The notes under the pieces were generated by a model, which made no database searches, was not told the DNA's origin, and was given only the letters and a program-made list of their open reading frames with translations. A stretch of DNA of 64,000 nucleotides, taken from NCBI GenBank assembly GCA_965218935.1, contig CBDCMH010000008.1, positions 1-64,000 of the forward strand, in the 5' to 3' direction. Source of the DNA: JADFOI01 sp965218935. GTDB lineage: Bacteria > Acidobacteriota > UBA6911 > RPQK01 > JADFOI01. The translations under genes and the position numbers were made by a program. Of this stretch, positions 8,578 through 17,153 are shown one piece after another (the first letter of the stretch is position 1; every line of letters begins with the position of its first letter).

Positions 8578-9641
8578 GCTCCCGCTTGAGGGATTCTTCT
8601 CGTAGCGCATCCAGTTCTTCGAGAACCTTTCTCTTAGGCTCAAGCCTGATCTTGCAATAGTGCTCCAACATTCTCCGTGAGAGATGACCTGTTATTGACT
8701 CCATAACGTGATCAGGCACTCCCATTTCAGCTATTTCGGTGATGATTGTAAATCTCAAGTCATGAAATCGCAAACCAGGGAGTCCAGCCGCTTTACACAG
8801 GCTCCGCCATGCGGTATCCCATTTTTTGATTGGTCGATTTGGATCTATCCTACCCCATTGGCAAGCAGGCCAAATATAATGTTCTGGGTCAGTAAAACCC
8901 AAGGATTCTCCCCTCTGGAGCATTCTTATTAGGGCATCTTGCGCAGGCCGATTCAGTGAGATCACTCGCTGGCTGCTTTGAAGTTTGCTGCGCTCAACGC
9001 TGACCCTCCCCTTAAATACGTCGGCGTGTTTCCGCTGGAGATGCTTTACTTCGACTGGCCGCAGTGATGTGTTAGCCGCAAGCACTGCTGCGCAGTAAAT
9101 ATGTTCCCAGGCAGGGTTACTAACGGCAGTCTGGAAAAGGCGAGTTTGCTCTTCCGGTGTTAAGGCACGACCAATCGGCTTCTGGTTTTCTGGCAGATTC
9201 TTCACGCGATCTTGAAATCTTCGCCACTGGCCAAAATGTTTTAGCACTCGTCTCAGGGCTCCGACATCCATATTGATTGTACGATTGGCAATACCAGCTT
9301 CGTGCCGAGTTTTTTGATACCTTGCAACAGCCTGAGGGGTGATGCTTGTCAGTTTGGCATCTCCTATAATGTTTCTTTACGATACTTAAGCGTTCACCCT
9401 CTAGCTCCACCGTTCGGGCAGCACACACCACGGCCTTATACTCCAAGTAGGATTCCACCGCTTCAAAAAGGCGTTTCGGTCCCCTCTGCGTTTCTAATTG
9501 GCCCTTTGCTGCGACCTCTATTAACTCTCGCTGACGCTTGATGGCTTCTTGCCAATTACTAGTTTCTAAGGACTTACGATAACGTATCCCGTCAACGGTG
9601 AAATCCGCCCAGTACCAATTACCTCGCTTATAAAGACTCAT
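8555..9641 (-). pseudogene. int: Tyrosine recombinase integrase, split by one frameshift
   Basis: A phage-type integrase next to attL. The N-terminal part (from the ATG at 9641) begins MSLYKRGNWYWADF, an arm-binding fold, and runs into the core-binding domain. Near 9370 the frame changes: after KKHYR the sequence continues in the other frame as GDAKLTSITPQAVARYQ if one G is added to the GG at that point. The catalytic domain (in frame from about 9365 to 8555) keeps the Arg in TSLRP, the HDLR box, the late GH motif and the nucleophile Tyr in MLEHYC. A single-base indel therefore separates this from an intact gene of about 360 residues. It is either a real inactivation or a sequencing error. 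Confidence 0.85.
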
Positions 9642-9888
9642 TGTGCTCTCCCAACTTTCTCTCGTCCTCTTCTTGCTGTTCTTTTGTTTCTTTCTCTTCT
9701 TGCTCCTTCTCCTTCGCTTTACCTACAGAGTTCTCTTCGATGAAGTCTTCCAGGTCGGATTTACTATACCTGATTAATCTTCCTACTCGAACGAAACGTG
9801 GTCCTCGTCCCTCCCGCCGCCAGCGGCGCAGAGCGGACGTTGTACACTTAAGTACCTGGGCAACTTCACCCTCAACAAATAATTGCAT
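9628..9888 (-). CDS. Excisionase-like helix-turn-helix protein
   Basis: An 86-residue DNA-binding protein with a winged-HTH of the MerR/AlpA/Xis type: EGEVAQVLKCTTSALRRW, then RFVRVGRLIRYSKSDLEDFI. The Lys/Glu-rich C-terminal tail (residues 53-86) is probably helical or disordered. It overlaps the integrase start by 14 bp and is transcribed toward it, so the pair likely forms the recombination operon in which this protein controls excision direction or int expression. Confidence 0.75.
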   Translation of the reverse strand: MQLFVEGEVAQVLKCTTSALRRWRREGRGPRFVRVGRLIRYSKSDLEDFIEENSVGKAKEKEQEEKETKEQQEEDERKLGEHNESL

Positions 9889-10068
9889 CTTTCTCTTTCT
9901 TTCCTCGCTTCCTGCCCTCCTAACTACCTTTCGAGCATCTTTAACCTATCTGCCCGATAAGCGGCGTGGGCTCCGCCCCCAGAAGGCCCTGCGATTATCC
10001 CATACGAGTAGCACTGAAACGTCCAAAGGGCAGCTATTGAAACGACTGAGTACGACTCCGAGGCACGA

Positions 10069-11536
10069 AGGACTGCTAGCAGCCCGTGGTGGAAGTACAT
10101 TTTCTGAGCTCAGGTGGTACCCACCGGTGGAAGCAGCGAAGGGATCGCTGAGTTGGGTTTTTCGGGCCAAGCAGCCGGAATCAGTCCGAACAGGCCCTTA
10201 AGACGCTTGAACAGCGACAAAATCAGTAGCATCAGGGCGCAAATCCGCCCCTGCAGACCCCGCGGCGTTCCCACACCCAGGCTCTGACGCATCAGCATCC
10301 CCAGATTGAAGGCGCTCACCTGGATCAGCAGTCGCTTCAACACATTCTCATGTCCCCGGACATGCAGCCGTCTCATCCCTCCGCTCCCGTACAGATGCGC
10401 ACAGGGTCGCTCCAGCTGCTCTCCTCGTTGCCGCAGCAGCCGCTGCCCTCGCTCTCCCCGGATGCGCCGCCGATTCGCATACACCGCTTCCTGCCCCTGC
10501 CGGTCTCCTCGCCAGCGTCGCTTCCCTCGCCTCGGTTCGCTCACATAGCTGCGCAGTCCCACCGCATCCAGGTCCACCATCCGCTGCGTGCTGTGATACC
10601 CCTTGTCGGCCACCACCTCTTCGATGCCTCGTCCCTCCGGCAGCGCTTGTTCCACCTTCTCGGCCGCTTCCGTCAGGGTCTTCACCATGGTCTGCGTGTC
10701 CCCTTGATCGGCTCCCTGTACCGTCACCGAGACAATCGCTCCGGTCTCCAGATCCACTGCATGCTCCGCCTTGTGCGCCAGGTGCGTCCGCCCGTCCTTC
10801 ATTCTGGTAATCCGCGCATCCGCATCATGCGGGTGCTTCCAAACCCGGTTCGATCCTTTGCCCGTGCGCTTGCGGTCCAGTTTGGCCAGATCTTCCCGTC
10901 GCGGCGTCTCAATCCCGGAGGCTTTCGCCAGCTCCATCAAAAACTCTTCATACCCCTGCTCGCTGTCCCGGCGCACGATGCTGCGCAGCGCTGCATTCGC
11001 TTCCAGCGTAGTGGCATCGATGCCGATCGTCTTGCCCCGCAGCAGGCCGCTCGCCCCGATCCGCTTCAGTACCCAGTCAAAGACTGCTTCGTGGGTAGCC
11101 ACATCGATCAGTCGTCGGGTTCGGGAGATCGTGGAGTGATCAGACGGCGACTCGCTCAGTTTCAATCCCAGAAACTCTCGCAGTGCCAGAGAATCAGCTG
11201 CTCTCCAGGCTATTCCTCGTTCCGATCCGATCCCTTCGAAATACCCCACCAGCAGCAGCCGAAAGTACACTCCCGGAGCCAGGCTCGGTCGCCCCATCTT
11301 GTCTGCATAGAACTTCGCACACAGTCCCTCCACGAAGTCGTCAAAGCCGTGTTCGTTGAAAAGGCCATTCAGTCTTTCGTAGAAGGGATGGCCGGCGGTG
11401 CGGGGCAGCTCACTGGTGGCGACCCACAGGTCTTCTTGCTGTCGACGTTTCTTTTTCCCCATTGCCATGGGGTCACTCTAGTGTCGCTGTGTGACCCCTT
11501 ATCCTCGACTTTCACCACGGACTGCTAGGAGTCCTT
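10069..11536 (-). mobile_element. Insertion sequence of the IS1182/IS5 type
   Basis: Ends are imperfect inverted repeats of about 27 bp: AGGACTGCTAGCAGCCCGTG on the left and AGGACTCCTAGCAGTCCGTG on the right (read inward). They enclose one transposase gene. No convincing target duplication is visible beside the ends. The element separates the recombination genes from the replication region. Confidence 0.8.
10110..11468 (-). CDS. DDE transposase (IS1182/IS5 superfamily)
   Basis: A 452-residue transposase. GRPSLAPGVYFRLLLVGYFE is the conserved N-terminal DUF772-type domain, and SESPSDHSTISRTR is the HTH-like segment before the catalytic core. Catalytic acidic residues are likely in TIGIDATTLEANAA (first Asp) and VVADKGYHS (second Asp). 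The C-terminal segment HVRGHENVLKRLLIQVSAFN is typical of the IS1182 group. The reading frame is intact, so the IS may still be active. The protein carries a C-terminal extension (GLFGLIPAAWPEK) beyond the usual core. Confidence 0.88.
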   Translation of the reverse strand: MAMGKKKRRQQEDLWVATSELPRTAGHPFYERLNGLFNEHGFDDFVEGLCAKFYADKMGRPSLAPGVYFRLLLVGYFEGIGSERGIAWRAADSLALREFLGLKLSESPSDHSTISRTRRLIDVATHEAVFDWVLKRIGASGLLRGKTIGIDATTLEANAALRSIVRRDSEQGYEEFLMELAKASGIETPRREDLAKLDRKRTGKGSNRVWKHPHDADARITRMKDGRTHLAHKAEHAVDLETGAIVSVTVQGADQGDTQTMVKTLTEAAEKVEQALPEGRGIEEVVADKGYHSTQRMVDLDAVGLRSYVSEPRRGKRRWRGDRQGQEAVYANRRRIRGERGQRLLRQRGEQLERPCAHLYGSGGMRRLHVRGHENVLKRLLIQVSAFNLGMLMRQSLGVGTPRGLQGRICALMLLILSLFKRLKGLFGLIPAAWPEKPNSAIPSLLPPVGTT

Positions 11537-12337
11537 TAATGTAAAGGAGTTTGAAGAGAGTCTGGTTGAAGCGCAGAATTTCCAAACTAACTTTGCCCAT
11601 TACAACAAACAGAGAGTCATCCTTTCTATCGTTTGGTGGTCCGGCACAGGAACTTTGATAAACTCAGAGAGTGGGTAGCCATCCTACTTGCTTCGGTACG
11701 ATCTTTGATCGAACCGTATGGGGATCTTTGTTGCAACAAACAGCAACCATTCCAAAAGGTGGGTGGCCACCCTGCTTATTCCGGCATACCTCCCCAAAGG
11801 CTGACCCACTGCTTGCTAACGGCCTTTATTGCCACGTGGCAAGTCACCCACACTCATGCCATGGGCAGATTACGCCGGTTCGCAATCTCGGCGCATTCAT
11901 TCTGGATTCTTAGTGTTCGGAACGAACCACAAATCGAAAGTAAACCAGCTAGAATCCCGCTGACGGCGATTTTTTCACATGACCCAGTTCCGGCAGGAAT
12001 GTGTAGTTTTAAGGGCGCACGCGCCATTTTTTGTAGGATAGGCGCAAACGACAAATATGTCGCATTCTGGGTGCCGCGCTCTCAGATTTCTCACCTCTCT
12101 CGTGTTACGCTTTCCCATCTCCGATGCCCCGTTGTAGCTCACCGATTTCAGATCTCCCCGATCCAGTTCCGCACCTCTCGATTCCAGATTCAGATTCCAG
12201 ATCTAGGTTCTTAGATATATGATCTTTGAATCATGATCTTCGGATTACGATATATGATATAGGCTCTCCCGCTCCGCTCCACTACTTAGCAAGCAAAACT
12301 TGCCATTTATTCAGACTGTACTCTATATACTTTTCAC
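11537..12337. other. 800-bp non-coding gap, possible replication origin
   Basis: No convincing gene is seen between the IS and the primase-like gene. The last 130 bp turn AT-rich and repetitive. Near-identical ATTCCAGAT/ATTCAGATTCC units lie around 12180-12202 and GATATATGAT occurs twice (about 12213 and 12249), with GATCTTTGAATCATGATCTT between. Short repeats directly upstream of a replication gene are typical of an origin, but this is inference only. Confidence 0.35.
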
Positions 12338-13759
12338 ATGAAGCAGGAAGAGACATTTGACGACCTGGTCGATAGGCTTGCCGCCAAAAACGGAGGTTTA
12401 GACCTTGGGGCTGTTGAGGCCATTCACCGTGATCCCGATGCTTTTGTCGGCTTTGTGCGAAAACCACAAACCCCACGCATTGGAAGAGACGGCAAACCGA
12501 TCCAGCTTGAAAGCCTCTGCTCCATCCCAGTTTCAAACCTCCGCCACTTGGACCCCGACTTGATCGCTGGGGAAAACACCTATATGACGGTAAATGATTA
12601 CTACCGAACGGCCCCATGGGTTAACAGTAAGACCGACTTGCCAGGCGTTTGGCGTAAGGAGAAGTACCTCAGGTGGCTCTGTGCTTGTTATGTGGATCTG
12701 GATGTTGGACGCTCAGAAGAAGACTCAAAGAAACCGGAAGACCGGCTGTCCTGGCGTGAGGCTATGAAAGAGGTAGGGAAGCTCATGTACTCTGGAGTGC
12801 TCCCTCAAGTCTCCCTCTTTGCACGCTCTGGACGGGGTCTCTACGTTTTTTGGCTGCTCAGAGATGAAAAAGACCCTGTCATGGCTCCAGGTGCCTGGCC
12901 TGAGAAAATCGTTCTCTATAAGCAAATAAACCGCGCTCTGATTAACCGGCTCTCACACCTGGCAGCGGACCCAGTGGCCATAGATGCGGCCCGTGTGCTC
13001 AGGACACCAGGCTCTTACCACACTGGGGCAGAAAAGGATGTCCAGTACATTCAGGTGGATAAGAGCGGACCAGGCCCCCTCTATACGCTTAAGGAGCTTG
13101 CGGATATTCTGGACGTGGAAGCAACCGAAGTCAGTTTGCCGGATGGCACACGCAAGATAGTACTTTCCGAAGTCGTCACCTACAGACGCCAAACGAAAAG
13201 ACCTGGGACGGCTCCAAAGAGGGGGCGCGGTCCTAAGGTTTTAGCAGCCAAACGTACTCAAGACGTTGTCACCATAGAGGCAAACTTTGATGGTTTTAAA
13301 CATGGCATTCGGCGGCGTACACTGACTATTTATGGTGGATTCCTAAGAGACTCAGGAGCCGCCCCCTCTAAAATCCTGAAGGCCCTCCAGGCCATGGCTA
13401 AAAATTGCCAACCACCGTATCCAAGCGAAGCGAACGACCCGCCAGTCAAGACCATAGTAAAAGACATACAGAAGTCCAAACCAAGGTTTTGGAGGGATGA
13501 AAAACTGCTTCAGCTTTGGGGTATTACTCCCGATAACGAGTGGGAATTTGACTTGCTCACTATCCTGTCGGCAGAGGTTAGGGAGAGAAGAAAAACTGCA
13601 ATGGGCGGCAAAGATCCGTCCGGCCCAGTTGCTTACAAGAGTGAACGCAGTTGGCTACAAGAGGACAGGCGTCATCTTATTCGTTACTGTATCCCGTCAG
13701 CGAAAGTGGGACACATAGGGCCGAGAGTTAAGAGAGAGTTGGAAGGTTTGAGGGGGTGA
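12338..13759 (+). pseudogene. Primase-like replication protein, 3' end replaced by IS3 sequence
   Basis: The protein resembles the archaeo-eukaryotic-type primase (AEP) found in plasmid replication proteins. YVDLDVG (about residue 119-125) matches the catalytic DxD motif, SLFARSGRGLYVFW the second conserved block, and DAARVLRTPGSYH the Arg/Pro/Gly segment with His. A basic linker and a helical C-terminal region follow. From 13688 the reading frame runs into an IS3 terminal sequence, so the last 24 residues are IS-derived and the true C-terminus is lost. The catalytic core appears intact. It is probably the replication gene of the ancestral plasmid-like element. Confidence 0.72.
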
Positions 13760-13835
13760 GATCTCACCCCCTCAAACCTTCCAACTCTCTCTTAACTCTC
13801 GGCCCTATGTGTCCCACTTTCGCTGACGGGATACA
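13688..13835. repeat. Perfect 148-bp palindrome of two IS3 left ends
   Basis: Two copies of the IS3-family left end face each other about the centre GAGATCTC (13761/13762), each arm 74 bp. The same left end opens the intact IS copies at 25806 and closes the copy at 42566. In those copies the inner part is itself a natural palindrome (GGGGGTGAGATCTCACCCCC), the likely crossover point for collapse of two inverted IS copies. It truncates the genes on both sides. Confidence 0.9.
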
Positions 13836-14314
13836 CCCAAGGCCCCCTTGGGCCGGCCGAGCAGTTTCCCCTTGGCTTTGGCAGCGGCGAGTCCTTCCTT
13901 GGTTCGTTCTGAGATCAGGTCCCGCTCGACCTCGGCAAACAATCCGAACAGGGCGATCATCACCTTGGTCCGCAGGTCCTGCTTGCCGTCAAACTCGATC
14001 GCCTCCTTGATGGCGATGAAGCGGATCTTGCGCCGGACCAGGGTCTCCACGATCTGGATCACCTGAGAGAGGCTGCGGCCGAGCCGCGACAACTCGCTGA
14101 CCAGCAGACGGTCGCCGGGCTGCAGCGTCCCCAACATTTCGTCGATGCGGCGCTCGAGCGGACTCTTGCGCGACGAGATCCGGGACTCGATGAATTGGTC
14201 GATCGGGAAGCGGCGTTTCTGGCCGAACTCGAGGATCGCTAGTTTCTGGTTGGCGAGGTCCTGCGAACGAGTGGAGACGCGGAGGTAAGCGACGGTTTTC
14301 AAAGCGGCGTCCAA
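13805..14314 (-). pseudogene. Serine resolvase/invertase, C-terminal domain lost
   Basis: The catalytic domain of a small serine recombinase: nucleophile Ser in YLRVSTRSQ, then GDRLLVSELSRLGRS and the helix E segment MIALFGLFAEVERDLISERT. The C-terminal HTH DNA-binding domain is missing. After KGKLLGRPKGALG the frame enters the IS3 end (VSRQRKWDT). A Tn3-type transposase tail lies immediately beyond its 5' side, suggesting it was the TnpR of a Tn3-family transposon. Confidence 0.85.
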
Positions 14315-14490
14315 TAAAAGGTCAAATGGGGTCTATTTCGGACTGTTAAAGACTATAGTATCCAGAACATTGTAGAGTCAATTAATGTCGAACAAGACGG
14401 GCATTATTATAGACACCTGGCCATGATCTTCCCGTCTCAAAACCAATTGGCAAGCAAGCAGATCACACGGACGGGCGAACGGGGGCTGTC

Positions 14491-14599
14491 ACCAAGGAAG
14501 GCATTGACGCAACCCTGCTCTCAGCACGTCAGCCCGATCGAATGGGACAACGTCATCCTCTACGGCCAGTATGTCCTCGATCGCGCCCTGATCCGCTAA
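14491..14599 (+). pseudogene. tnpA: Tn3-family transposase C-terminal remnant
   Basis: The short tail TKEGIDATLLSA, then after a one-base frame change HVSPIEWDNVILYGQYVL, ends at TAA 14597-14599. It resembles the C-terminus of Tn3-type transposases, where the pattern is DELLAHLSPLGWEHINLTGDY. Together with the adjacent serine resolvase it indicates a decayed Tn3-family transposon at the left edge of the conjugation genes. Recognition is by motif only. Confidence 0.55.
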
Positions 14600-14631
14600 G
14601 GAACGGGTCCTTATGTTGTATTTCGACACAA

Positions 14632-15206
14632 ATGTGGGCGCTACCCTTGATGGGGATCTTGACGGGCGGCGTCCACGCCTTCATTACCGCCGTCGCCGGG
14701 AGCATCATCATGGCGTTGTTGGTGCTCCTGCTCATCGTGTTATTCGCTGTCACCTATGCTCAGGTGATCTGGGCTCAAATCGCCCTGGCAATCCTCATCA
14801 TTCTAGGGCCGATCTTCATTCCGTTTCTCGTGTTCGAGCCGCTGTCCTTTCTCTTTTGGGGCTGGTTCAAAGGGATGCTCACCTATTCGCTCTATGCCGT
14901 GATTGCCGGGTGTGTGTTGCGGGTGTTCAGGCGCCGTGGGGATTGCGTATATCACGACGCTGGGCGGCGCGAACCTGGATACCCAATCTATGACGCAAGT
15001 GGGCCTATGGACGCTGGCCGTCATTCCCCTTTTTATTGCCGGACTTCTCTCATCGCTCAAATGGCGGGGAGCTGGCTTCGATGCTCGTCACCGGAGGCGG
15101 AGCGGGAGGAAGCGGACTCATGGGTATGGCGACAACGGCAGGGATGGCAGCGGCCAGCGGCGGAGCGGCGGCGGCCAAAACAGCAGCATCAGGAGGGATC
15201 AAGTGA
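14632..15206 (+). pseudogene. VirB6/TrbL-type conjugal membrane protein, frameshifted and 5'-truncated
   Basis: A polytopic inner-membrane T4SS component. Hydrophobic segments IIMALLVLLLIVLFAV, AQIALAILIILGPIFIPFLV and the loop LFWGWFKGMLTYSLYAVIAG are typical of TrbL/VirB6. The frame shifts near 14925 (to SGAVGIAYITTLGGANLDTQ) and again in a GGGG run near 15066. It then runs through a Gly/Ala-rich tail (SGLMGMATTAGMAAASGG) to TGA 15204-15206. The N-terminal portion is absent, probably removed with the Tn3 remnant. The stop overlaps the next gene's GTG start. Confidence 0.7.
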
Positions 15207-15885
15207 GCCAAGATAAGACGCCCCCGGCGAAGGACGCGGGCGGGGGAGTACGCCGAGATATGGGGCGAAGCGATCCATGCCAACCGTCACCTTCGGACGA
15301 TCACGGTTGGGCTTGGCATTGCGGTAATTTTGTTGATTATCGTGGTCATCCGCATTGCCTCAGTCGATCCCCCACGGCCTATTGTGGTGAGGGTGGATGA
15401 AATAGGCCGGGCCGAGGCCGTCGCCTATGACGTGATGGAGGCCCAGGCCGACCCGCTGGACCCGACGACCAAATACTTTCTCAATCGTTTCGTCTATGAC
15501 TTCTATTCCCGTCGCCGGGCGACGGTCGAAGAAAACTGGTCCCGCAGTCTCCGCTTTCTCACAACCGATCTAGCCAACGCATCCTTCCGGGCCGAGAGCC
15601 AGAATATCGCCCTCCTAGCGGCGGGCGCGGCCCGCGATGAGTTGCAGGTGGATCGTGTCGTTTTGAGGATTCAAGCCAGTCCCCAGGAGCCCCACAGCGC
15701 GACGGCCGATTTTGACCTGGTACGCCTGGTCGCACAGGGCGAAGTGGACCGGGAGCGGTGGAGCTTATCGCTTCAATTCCTATTCCTCGATGAGATCCCC
15801 CCCGATCTGATTGTTCACAATCCTATGGGTATTGTCATCACCTACCTGCAAGGAGATCGGGCGGGTGGTGACGGGCGAACGATGA
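15203..15885 (+). pseudogene. VirB8/TrbF-type T4SS protein with two G-run indels
   Basis: Starts at GTG 15203 overlapping the upstream stop. After VSQDKTPPAKDAGG a frame change in the G5 run at about 15240 leads to EYAEIWGEAIHANRHLRT. A single transmembrane helix (GLGIAVILLIIVVIRIA) and a periplasmic VirB8/TrbF domain (PRPIVVRVDEIGRAEAV, FLNRFVYDFYSRR, PMGIVITYLQGDRA) follow. A second extra G near 15863 obscures the expected ending VVTGER and TGA at 15883-15885. Without the two indels this would be a normal gene of about 226 residues that bridges the inner membrane in the conjugation channel. Confidence 0.72.
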
Positions 15886-16795
15886 TCGAGCATTTGAAGG
15901 GACGGGAAGATGCGCTTGCGGCGCTCGGCTGGACCGGGCGGGAGGCCGAATGGATTGCGCTTGTTTGTCTGCACAGCGGTGTTTTCACTCGGCCTCAGTT
16001 TTGTCATTACTTCGATGCGGATCGAAAAACAGGCGCTTCGCCTTGTCAGGGCATTGTTGGAGCGGCGGGCAGCGGTGGAGGGTGAATGGCCGTTAGTCAA
16101 TGGCGGAGGCCGGACGTGCCGGATATCGAGCAAGCCGATCTACCGGGCGCTCGGAGTCGAGAATATCCGGCACCGGAGGAAAGCTACCGTTTCCGTTCTG
16201 AGGAGGCGGCTTCTCTCGCTTGATTTTGTCCTGGAACATCCGGGGTTGAACTGGCTTCCGACCGAGGGAGAAAAGGTCGAATTTATTGAAGGGATAGGGG
16301 TCCATTCCAACCTCATTCCCCGGCGAATTTACTACGGCGCTGTTCGCGCTCAAGCTGCCCGTCGCCGGTGGCAATGAAACCGTGACCTTCGCCTATGTCG
16401 ATCCGGGCCATGCGACCGCCGTGGAATTGAACTCATGGGGAGCGGCGCATGGACCGCTTTGGGATGCGATTCGCGCCAAGGAGCGGCGGGTGGAGGTGAT
16501 CGCCATCGGCGCGGAACTGGATATGGTTTTGAGGGCGGATCGGATGCTACAGCTTTGGGCGGCGGCCGATCCTGGAAAGGTGATCGAAGGGGTGACGGTG
16601 AAGCAGGAGATTAGCGCGATTAGGGAGGCGCTTCACAGCGACGACGACGAATTTATGAGCCACTACGGAGGACTGCAAGGTGCGGCGGATCGGTACAAGG
16701 AACTCCTGATGCTTCCCGAAGCGGAGGTTGTGAAAGGGGTCTCGATTGACGGCTACTCGACGTACCGAGCGCACCGTTTTGCCGACCCGGTATGA
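15882..16795 (+). pseudogene. Trb-associated conserved protein of unknown function, two frameshifts
   Basis: The ATG at 15882 overlaps the VirB8-like stop. The protein reads MIEHLKGREDALAALGWTGR and EAEWIALVCLHSGVFTR. It changes frame in the A5 run near 16026, continuing as QALRLVRALLERRAAVEG, RTCRISSKPIYRALGVENIR and LIPRRIYYGA. It changes again near 16345 to FALKLPVAGGNETVTFAYVD and runs to TGA 16793-16795. The N-terminal segment with FTRxQFCHYF looks like a winged-helix of the replication-relaxation/plasmid-mobilisation type. I recall similar proteins beside trb clusters but cannot assign a function. Confidence 0.6.
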
Positions 16796-16874
16796 AAGGG
16801 CCAAATCGAGGGGAATTTTCGTGTCCCAAAAGACCGCATGTTTTTCGCCCCAGGGACAAAGGGGGGGTCGGGAC

Positions 16875-17033
16875 ATGAAAAAGCGTGAGCATGGGACATC
16901 CTTACATTCCTCGAAGTCTTTTGTTTTCTGTAGTTTGCTCCTACTATTCGGCTTCCCGCGTGCTGATACAGAAAAATCAGAGAAGACGATAGCGACCCCC
17001 CCCGAAACGGGGGGTTCCTACCGGCCCCGATAG
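16875..17033 (+). CDS. Possible small exported protein
   Basis: A 52-residue frame with a basic start (MKKREHG), a hydrophobic stretch SFVFCSLLLLFGF and an Ala-Asp junction, like a signal peptide. It runs into the large inverted repeat at 16986-17081, which it partly encodes. It may be a TrbK-like entry-exclusion lipoprotein, a truncated gene, or chance. Confidence 0.25.
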   Translation: MKKREHGTSLHSSKSFVFCSLLLLFGFPRADTEKSEKTIATPPETGGSYRPR

Positions 17034-17081
17034 CGGCACTGAGTACCGTGCCTCTATCCGGCCCCAGGGGGTCGCTATCGT
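16986..17081. promoter_or_regulatory. Large hairpin upstream of the coupling-protein gene
   Basis: Arms ACGATAGCGACCCCC (16986-17000) and its perfect complement (17067-17081) enclose 66 bases. The enclosed sequence contains a further CCCCCGAAACGGGGG hairpin and a second GATAGCGGCAC segment. It starts about 70 bp before the VirD4/TraG start. Candidates are an oriT, a replication or transcription control RNA, or an attenuator. No relaxase gene is nearby to favour oriT. Confidence 0.5.
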
Positions 17082-17153
17082 CGGTATTTATCCCTGCGGG
17101 AAGGCTCGGAAAAGACGCCCCGGAGCGGCGTGGATTAAGCGGAGAATGGCCCT

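Noticed and set aside
10350..11528. A 392-residue plus-strand frame opposite the IS transposase
   Set aside because: It is antisense to a clear DDE transposase with inverted repeats and has no recognisable domain.
11633..12214. A 193-residue plus-strand frame in the gap before the primase
   Set aside because: No domain, no ribosome-binding site, low-complexity composition with repeated TTCCAGAT units.
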